Source of the DNA: Hypomesus transpacificus
Lineage: Eukaryota > Chordata > Actinopteri > Osmeriformes > Osmeridae
Length of the DNA stretch: 64,000 nucleotides
Assembly (NCBI RefSeq): GCF_021917145.1
Contig: NC_061062.1
Coordinates: 6,592,160 to 6,656,159 of the forward strand
Reading direction: 5' to 3'
Shown: positions 56,617 to 64,000 of the stretch, piece by piece
How the letters are laid out: each line of letters opens with the position of its first letter
Numbering within the stretch: the stretch's first letter is position 1
Made by a program: the position numbers and the translations under genes
Notes under the pieces: generated by a model
What the model was told of the DNA's origin: nothing
Database searches by the model: none
The model's input: only the letters and a program-made list of their open reading frames with translations

Positions 56617-58567
56617 TTAACCCTTTAATACACAAGCTTACCCCTTCTAATGCACAACATGGGCCCAAAATGACCTGCATTCATTTCCTATGACATGTCA
56701 TGTATGGCTGAGTGTTTCATTGCTATATATGTTTAAATCAGTCATTTCATTATTTAAAATTACAATTATTCATAAGTATCTTGTTTTTGATTCGTTTTTG
56801 TGTTACAACATCAAGTTTACAGACATGGAAAGGAAACTTTTGATATTTGCAATTTGGAACATATTTACTGTGGATAACTATTCACATGCCACGCATTACA
56901 CAACTCAACACGGCTGCTTCTAGGTTGGGAGATGTTCATCACTGATTCAGTATAAAGCCACCATGGGGCTAAAGAGATTTGAGGATATCCTCAGCTTCAT
57001 TTGTTTGATGATAAGAGCTCCTCTTGTGGCTTGGTGGTAGTTGCATTCAGTTTTTACCCCACATCCTTCCATCACCTCTTTAATATACTTTTGGGGCTGT
57101 GACTCGGTCTTCATACGCCTCTGATGTGGCATGACAAGCTCCTTGCCTCGCTCCTTGATGAACTGCCACTTGGTCAAACCACCCAGGTAATCAGGGTGTT
57201 GGTGTAGAAGTAAGTGTAGGCATTGAGGGTGGCAACATCCAGCACATTGTGCCAGACTCCTCCGTGTTCTCCACTTACATGAGTAGTAGTAGTGCAAACT
57301 ATCTGATCCATTGGGTCCACTCCTGCTTTTCTTATGTTACAGTACTGGATCCCAACATTGTTGTCATCCACTGCTTTGTCATCATGCATGGTGCTCAGAA
57401 GGACAACAGCCTTTCCCTTCTCCTGCCATAGCTCTCCATGGTCATGTTGCCTTTGAATCCAAATTGAATGGCAACACGACCATGGAAAATGTCTTAACTT
57501 GGCATCTCCCTTGATTTGGATGCCTTTGTGACTTGTATGTTCGGCTTGTTCTGGCAAAGATTCTCCACAATGTTCAAGATCTTCTCAAGAAGCTTCTCAG
57601 TCAGAGGGACACTAGAAGTGTAGAACACTCTACATAGGGTTAGGACCCTCACATTGCACATCCAGACATTTTTTATTCCATATTTTGCAGGCTTGTTGGG
57701 CATGTTTGGCACACACTGCTCATCTCTGGTGATAAAGTTACTGGGATTGGACCATCCTCTGCAATTAGCCAGGAAACAGTCACACACATACCTGAATGCT
57801 GCTATGTGATCTGTTTCTTGTCACAAAGCCCTGTTATGAAGCAAAAGTATCAAGCTGCTGATATCTTATCTCTTTAGCCCCATGGTGGCTTTATACATTG
57901 GATTTAGCAATTGAATCCAAAACTGCTCCTGCCAGGCCACATCCAGGCTCCTTTCCTCCCCTGCAAGGAGGGTCAAACTGATAGAGGCCAAGTTTGACCA
58001 AGTTTGTTTGTCGATGCTTCTCCACTCTTTCACTTTTGCTGCTGCAGCTTTTTATCTCTGAGTTGTTGCATTTCCGGACCTCCTCAATGGCGCTGATGAA
58101 CATCTCCCAGCCTAAAAACAGCTGTGTTGAGTTGGGAAATGTGTGGCAGGTAAATAGTTGTCTACAGTAAATATGTTCCAAATTGCAAAAAAGAAAAAAT
58201 ATCAAGGTAGTAACACAAAAACAATGGTTGTTTATAAAGTAAGAAAAGAAAAATAACTATTAGTGGCAATCAAAAACATACATTTAATGAATACTTGGAA
58301 TTTTACATATGAAATAAATATATTTGAAAAGATATGGCAAAGTAACACTTGAAATGTCATAGGGCAATGAATGTGGGAAATGAATGTGGGTCAATGAATG
58401 TGGGTAATTTTAGGAAAATATGAAAATAAGGACTTGTGATGACTAAAAACAAGTTAATTGAGGAATACCTGGAATACTGAATGATTAGATTACATTTTTG
58501 GGAAACATATAGAAAATGTAAACTCTGTTGGGTCACTTTGGACCCATGTTGTGTATCAAAGGGTTAA
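56617..58567 (-). mobile_element. piggyBac DNA transposon relic with TTAA ends
   Basis: Both ends carry TTAA (56617-56620 and 58564-58567), the piggyBac target, followed inward by matching inverted repeats: TTAACCCTTTAATACACAA on the left, TTAACCCTTTGATACACAA on the right, then CAACATGGGYCCAAARTGACC at both ends (left copy displaced by a short duplication of the tip). Minus-strand fragments match a piggyBac/PGBD4-type transposase: PNKPAKYGIKNVWMCNV (57660s), KAVVLLSTMHDDKAV and the DDE-region motif RKAGVDPMDQIVCTTTTHVS with WHNVLDVATLNAYTYF (57170-57460). The frames are broken in several places, so no active protein is expected. The element is about 1.95 kb and includes a 26-bp internal inverted repeat. 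Confidence 0.88.
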
Positions 58568-60629
58568 TCCATACTATAGCCTGAAGTAAAACGCTGTCGG
58601 GTATTTTAGGGTACATTCACGCATGCTACGCAACAGACCGTAAACGAAGCATCATGGTTCTATTATTAATCTTTATGACTGAAACGCTAGCTCTCAGCTG
58701 CTGCTTTATTGACAATGACCACCTTTTTAAGTTCCCTTTATAGACCTTTAACCAGTTCATATCAGGATGTATGGTGTTGTATGTACGGGGTAACAAGAAA
58801 ACTGCTGGAAATGCTGACAGGGGTGTAGCCAGGGGTGCAAAACACTCACTGCACGTGTCCCGGTCATCATAGCAGAGCATCATCACACAGATCTCTATCC
58901 CCACCATCTATCAGTACACTTTCTATCTACTTCCTATATCTACCCTCTATCGTCACCTCCGATCTCTGACCTCTATATCTACCCTCCATCTCCACCTCCT
59001 ATCTGTGCCCTCTATTTCTACCCTCTATCTCTACCCTCTATCTCGGTCCTCTATCTCTACCCTCTATCTCGGTCCTCTACCTATATCTCTACCTCCTATC
59101 TCTATTCTCTTGCCTGGGAAAGAAGAGTCTCCTCTGCCATCAGCACTGCCCCTCTCCCCACCAACACCCCCACCCCCAGAGGCACTGCAGGTATTTTCTC
59201 ATGACTAAATCTCTGTGTCTAACTGAAAACTGTTCCAAGCACCCAGCCTGAACCAGACCTGTCCTGTCTAGCATACACCTGCTTTAATAACATTTGGAAT
59301 TCATTCATTCATTTGGAATTCAAACTGTAAGCAGCCATGAATAGTTGAATAGATGAATAGTTCATGCATCGCAGCCGGTTTGGTCAAGAAGGCTTGTTTG
59401 TGTTTGTGTGTGTGTCCTATTACAGTTGCTCATCCCCTGCCTCAATGCAGACCCTTCTGTGAGCTCCCCTTCTGCATCTTTAGTCCTCAAAACAGATCAA
59501 ATACGTGGAGAAAGAAAACAATCCCAGTAGTTACAGTTAGCTGATAGTGAACGTGAATCCCTTTTCCCGGTCGTAATCTGCCAACACATCATGCAATCTG
59601 CTTTGCTTACAGTGTGCTGTCTGTGCTGTATGTGACTGCAGCCCACAAGGCTTTTGTGTTCCGACACAATGAAATCAAATGAATTCAGCTGGGCAGGGCT
59701 GATTGTAGAAATACATTGAGCAGAGTCTGTGTGTTTGGCTACTCCCTCTGTTTCAGAGCCCCCAAACAGGTGTGAGCTTTGTGAAGTGATAGATCAGCAT
59801 TTTCAAACATGAGTTGAAATACAGTTGTTTGGTTTGGAAACACAAGCATGGCCAGTGGTTTGTGGTTTCTGGTTTTTCTTTAGACTTGAGTAGTGGGTGT
59901 AATGAGTGCGAGTCTTCTGTGAAGTCCTGCTTAGACGCATCTGCAAACACATTGGAATGGTCTGCCTCTGCTAGCACTTCAAGCCTGCTCATACTAATAT
60001 ATACAGAACCATGTTTAGTGTCCGCTGTGAAATCAACAGACTACTAAATAAAACATTCAGGTTTATTACCACTACTCTACCAATCCTATCTGATCATCCC
60101 TAACTCTACCCGGGACACGGAGGAGAGAGAGACACTGCCTCTGGTTGAATAGGTGGAAGATTGCATGAGAAAGCATCCTGAACATGGCAGGCTCTAGGAC
60201 CCAGTGCAGCAGTCTGGGCCTAGCAGCCCTCCCTCCCGCAGAAGGCCAGTGCAGACTGTAGCGCAGTGCCGCCTCGCAGCCCACCACCACTCTCTGCTCC
60301 TCCTGTCTCTTTCGGTTCGGTCCGTTCATCCTTCTCCTCGCCTCTCCAGCCCCAGGGGGAGGGAGGAAGGCAGATCCCCAGGCCCTCCGGAAGCCCCAGG
60401 CCACCCAGGCTCAGGACCCACGTCTGACCAGCTTCCACAGGGAAGGGAGGTAGCCCAGCCCAGGGTCTGAGGAGCAGGGCAGGGATGCTGTGATTTTGGG
60501 GGGGGAGAGCAGAGACCCTACAGTAGCATCACCAAACCCTGTCTTCCTGTGTGTCTGCATCCCACCCGCCGCCCAGCACCTGCCTCAGCTCAGCAGAGAC
60601 AGCAGGCTGACTGGGGAGAACATCCAGAC
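58568..60629. other. Intergenic, simple repeat and possible 5' exon region
   Basis: 58910-59110 is a CTCTATCTCTACC-type repeat. 60200-60480 is GC-rich and may be a non-coding first exon. No other gene supported. Confidence 0.4.
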
Positions 60630-60662
60630 ATGTCTCAGACTAGGAGGAACACGTATACCCGG
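60630..60662 (+). CDS. Candidate first coding exon, gene unknown
   Basis: CCAGACATGTCTCAG gives a start in fair context; it reads MSQTRRNTYTR and meets a good donor (CGG|GTGAGTGTG). The GC-rich sequence upstream could be its 5' UTR. No further exon is seen up to the right edge, so if real the gene continues beyond the window. I do not recognise the peptide. Confidence 0.3.
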
Positions 60663-62690
60663 GTGAGTGTGTGTTTACGTGTCTAACAGACGAGGGGGTT
60701 TGAGGATCGTTGGGGAGGGGCAGCTGCTGTGGGATAGCGGCTCCTCCTGCCTAACGCCCCGCTTCCTGACCTGGTGCTTGGCATCCTGGCGGATGTGCTG
60801 TGTGTTTTCCTGTGGCCCCGTCTGTCAGGTGTTGACGTGTTTGCGCTTCAGATAAGGGGATTAGGATGCTCTGAATGACTTCATAACCTCATCTCTAATC
60901 TCATCTCTCTCAGTGTTTCTGCTTCTGTGTCAGATCATGGTGTCTCGTGTCTGGGAGACACCAGCCCTTGTGTGTTTGAAGGGGTGGCTGCAGGAGCAGG
61001 GGATATTTAGAGCCGTGTAATGGTTGGTCTATTGTTGTCCCTGGACACTCAGTCTGCCAGCATGACATCACTTCCTAGCCGTTACCCCTCTTTGTGGTCA
61101 CACAGGAATGACATCATCAGTGCTCACCGATTCTTTGTAGTTACTTTAACTATGTACTTCTGATCCTTGGTTTTCTAAATCCCCTTTCTACATGTAGTAT
61201 TTGTATGTCCGTTTATGACCGTTTTGTATGATGGTATTCAAATGGGAATATTAATCCTGGAAGTGTTGCTGTGTCCGGTGGGCAGGGGGTGCTGGGATAG
61301 CGTCCCCAGTCTGCTGGGGTGACTGGGGTCCCCGCTCTTGTTTGTACGCCTCTGGTGCTGGTAGCCCACCAGCAGGCAGGATGTAGCATGAGCCTGGCGT
61401 GTGTCTGTGTTGTTGTAAGAGTAGAGTGGTAGTGAATAATTCAGACTGCCTCCCCTGAACCCCTTACCTCCCTCCTACAGCATGGTGCACTGGCCAAGGT
61501 ATTATATAAGACACTATGAATGTTTGATCCTGCGGTTGGGGTCTAACAAAGCACTCAGGCCCACACAACTGTCAACTACAAGCCTGAGGCTTAGTATTGA
61601 GTGTGGAGGATGTGCAACTACTCAGACCTGTTTCATGTCACGGACCAATGGTCTAGAATGTTCTGCAGAACTGCAGTTAAAGTTGTGCGGGCCATCCATG
61701 GGTTATGGGGAATAGCTATGGATGAGACAAACAAGACTTGTTTTCCTGCTGCCTTGGTCCGGACTTGGATCAGACACTCCTAGACTCAGGAATCCTGAGG
61801 GGGATTGAACATGCTCAAATTGATCCCTTTCTGGGTTTCTTCTAAGCTCTTTGCGCTCAGAGGTTTTGTTGGAGGACAGAAGTCACTAACACTCTTAGTC
61901 TGTGTGTCAGGTGTTTCCAGGGTTGTGCTTGCGCTCTGGCTGGGTTTGTCATGTTGAACCAGCACAACGGTTTGTGGCACACAATTTGTAAGTGTATTCT
62001 GCTTTTATTATCTTGAGGAATTGGAACTATAACAAAATATCTTTCAACAATGACAGCCAATGCTGTATTTCTAGCCCTTCTGTCTCTACTGTATCTATAT
62101 AGATATATACATAAAGATATATAGACAGAGGAACCAATTATAGTACACCAAGGTATGCTTGTTTTGGTGCACCTGAAATTGAGCGTTCCTGGGTGCTCCT
62201 ATTGACCAATCCATATGGTGTAGTCCAGCTGTTGCCTGCTTCAGTTTAACTTTGGCCTTTTTTCTTTAGATTATTGGTGGTTCAATCTCACTGTAAGGAA
62301 CGTAGGCGAGGAATGTTGACTAGTTTAACTACCAAAGAGGTCGTGGTGTCTCTGAGATTAAGCGTTCTCAAAGCCCTGGTCTTAAAATTCCCCAGTTGAT
62401 ATTAGGGAGACTGTAATGACAGTCACATTGCAGCATGTGAGAGTGCCCAGACAAAGAGCCTGTATATCCCCATTTGACTGAACAGCCATCTAAGGCGACT
62501 GCTCACTTTACAGACAGGTCCGGAGCCTGGACAATATTTAGATTCAGTTTCAGTCATCTGCAGTATTGTTTTTCGCTGTCTCAGATTATCTGGATATTTA
62601 AGATTGAGTTTCAAGAAGGAAGTCTCCCTCATCTTCTGTCCTTCCACCTCTCCTCTCCTCCTTGGAACTCTGTTGTAGACAGAGTTCTAC
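60663..62690. other. Unannotated stretch, nothing supported
   Basis: No repeats beyond short runs and no exons with both splice signals and family resemblance. Possibly the first intron of the candidate gene. Confidence 0.4.
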
Positions 62691-62691
62691 A

Positions 62692-63575
62692 ACATCTAGA
62701 CCACCTGACAGCCTTCCATCTAGACCACCAGACAGCCCTCCATCTAGACCACCAGACAGCCTTCCATCTAGACCACCTGACAGCCCTCCATCTAGACCAC
62801 CTGACAGCCTTCCATCTAGACCACCAGACAGCCCTCCATCTAGACCACCAGACAGCCCTCCATCTAGACCACCTGACAGCCCTCCATCTAGACCACCTGA
62901 CAGCCCTCCATCTAGACCACCTGACAGCCCTCCATCTAGACCACCTGACAGCCCTCCATCTAGACCACCTGACAGCCTTCCATCTAGACCACCTGACAGC
63001 CCTCCATCTAGACCACCTGACAGCCCTCCATCTAGACCACCTGACAGCCTTCCATCTAGACCACCAGACAGCCTTCCATCTAGACCACCTGACAGCCCTC
63101 CATCTAGACCACCTGACAGCCTTCCATCTAGACCACCTGACAGCCCTAAATCTAGACCACCTGACAGCCTTCCATCTAGACCACCTGACAGCCCTCCATC
63201 TAGACCACCAGACAGCCTTCCATCTAGACCACCTGACAGCCTTCCATCTAGACCACCAGAAAGCCTTCCATCTAGACCACCTGACAGCCCTCCATCTAGA
63301 CCACCTGACAGCCCTCCATCTAGACCACCTGACAGCCCTCCATCTAGACCACCAGACAGCCTTCCATCTAGACCACCTGACAGCCTTCCATCTAGACCAC
63401 CTGACAGCCCTCCATCTAGACCACCTGACAGCCCTCCATCTAGACCACCTGACAGCCTTCCATCTAGACCACCTGACAGCCCTCCATCTAGACCACCTGA
63501 CAGCCCTCCATCTAGACCACCTGAAAGCCTTCCATCTAGACCACTAGACAGCCATCCAGACCACCAGACAGCCCC
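62692..63575. repeat. 24-bp minisatellite, 36 copies
   Basis: Unit CCACCTGACAGCCCTCCATC + TAGA, with alternatives CCACCAGACAG and CCTTCC. Units are in register from 62701 to 63541, with 35 spacings of exactly 24 bp. Each unit contains TCTAGA. Because 24 is a multiple of three, two plus-strand frames and one minus-strand frame stay open (SRPPDSPP, TALHLDHL, SGGLDGGL). No splice signals tie it to a gene. Confidence 0.95.
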
Positions 63576-63774
63576 CCTGGCAGGCATCTAGACAGGCCTA
63601 TTGCCCCCATACAACTCATAACCCTTATTAGGACAGAAGTGTTAAACTGAGGGATTTTGTGCTATTAGTGTTACTCATCCACCATCATCCTTGGGACCTG
63701 CCCCCCCCCCCCCCTCCCTCCCAGAACAGAAGAAGACTGGACTGAAGAAGATTGGGCTGGGGAGGGTCCTGGCC

Positions 63775-63985
63775 CTCCCCAGCCCAGGGATCTGGGATCT
63801 GGGATAACCAAGGTGCTGGGATAACCAGGGATCTTGGAGAACCAGGGTGCTGGGATAACCAGGGATGTGGGAGAACCAGGGTGCTGGGATAACCAGGGAT
63901 CTTGGAGAACCAGGGTGCTGGGATAACCAGGGATCTGGGAGAACCAGGGATCTGGGAGAACCAGGGTGCTGGGATAACCACATCC
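63775..63985. repeat. Tandem repeat at right edge
   Basis: Mixed units GGGATCTTGGAGAACCAG and GGTGCTGGGATAACCA alternate about seven times. Confidence 0.9.
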
Positions 63986-64000
63986 TCTCAGGTTGAATCC

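Noticed and set aside
59120-59190. Possible exon [20 protein letters not shown] with a GTATTT donor
   Set aside because: Low-complexity proline stretch, weak acceptor, no partner exon.
62474-63591. Open frames over 300 aa on both strands in the 24-bp array
   Set aside because: Repeat arithmetic: 24 is a multiple of three and the unit has no stop in those frames. No domain, no splice signals.

Overview
This is nuclear DNA from a ray-finned (teleost) fish. The genes are split by GT-AG introns and match vertebrate families. Introns and spacers are packed with simple repeats, minisatellites, tRNA-derived SINE pieces and DNA-transposon relics of teleost type. The species cannot be named from the sequence. 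Exon limits were set by hand from splice signals and reading phase; for every complete gene the exon lengths add up to an exact multiple of three.

Layout, left to right: hhipl2 (minus, 438-7909, last exon beyond the left edge); dcaf10 (plus, 8945-12248, long 3' UTR to about 14350), head to head with hhipl2; cpxm1-like (minus, 15674-24214), tail to tail with dcaf10; a degraded unidentified minus-strand gene (24536-25262) and a LINE fragment (26600-26913); rnf145 (plus, 27736-32505); ube2d3 (plus, 33847-37515) with two alternative last exons; manba (plus, 38779-45866); slc39a8 (plus, 46817-52127); two tandem nat8-like acetyltransferase genes (53837-54502 and 54939-55625); a piggyBac relic with TTAA ends (56617-58567); and a right-hand 5.4 kb with one possible first coding exon (60630-60662) and a 36-copy 24-bp minisatellite.

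The ube2d3-manba-slc39a8 run has the same order and relative orientation as human 4q24, but NFKB1, which lies between MANBA and SLC39A8 in human, is absent: only 950 bp separate the two genes here. The genes do not form one pathway. They cover secreted or matrix proteins (hhipl2, cpxm1), ubiquitin transfer (dcaf10 substrate receptor, rnf145 E3, ube2d3 E2), lysosomal glycan breakdown (manba), metal import (slc39a8) and N-acetylation (nat8-like).

The most striking observation is in hhipl2: a 26-bp minisatellite of 31 copies lies inside a coding exon. The 30 extra copies add 780 bp, a multiple of three, so a roughly 260-residue insert is read in frame into a conserved enzyme-like domain. The coding strand of the array contains no GT, so no intron can begin inside it. 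cpxm1 carries two other tandem duplications that copy splice sites, and rnf145 carries an in-frame 42-bp coding repeat.
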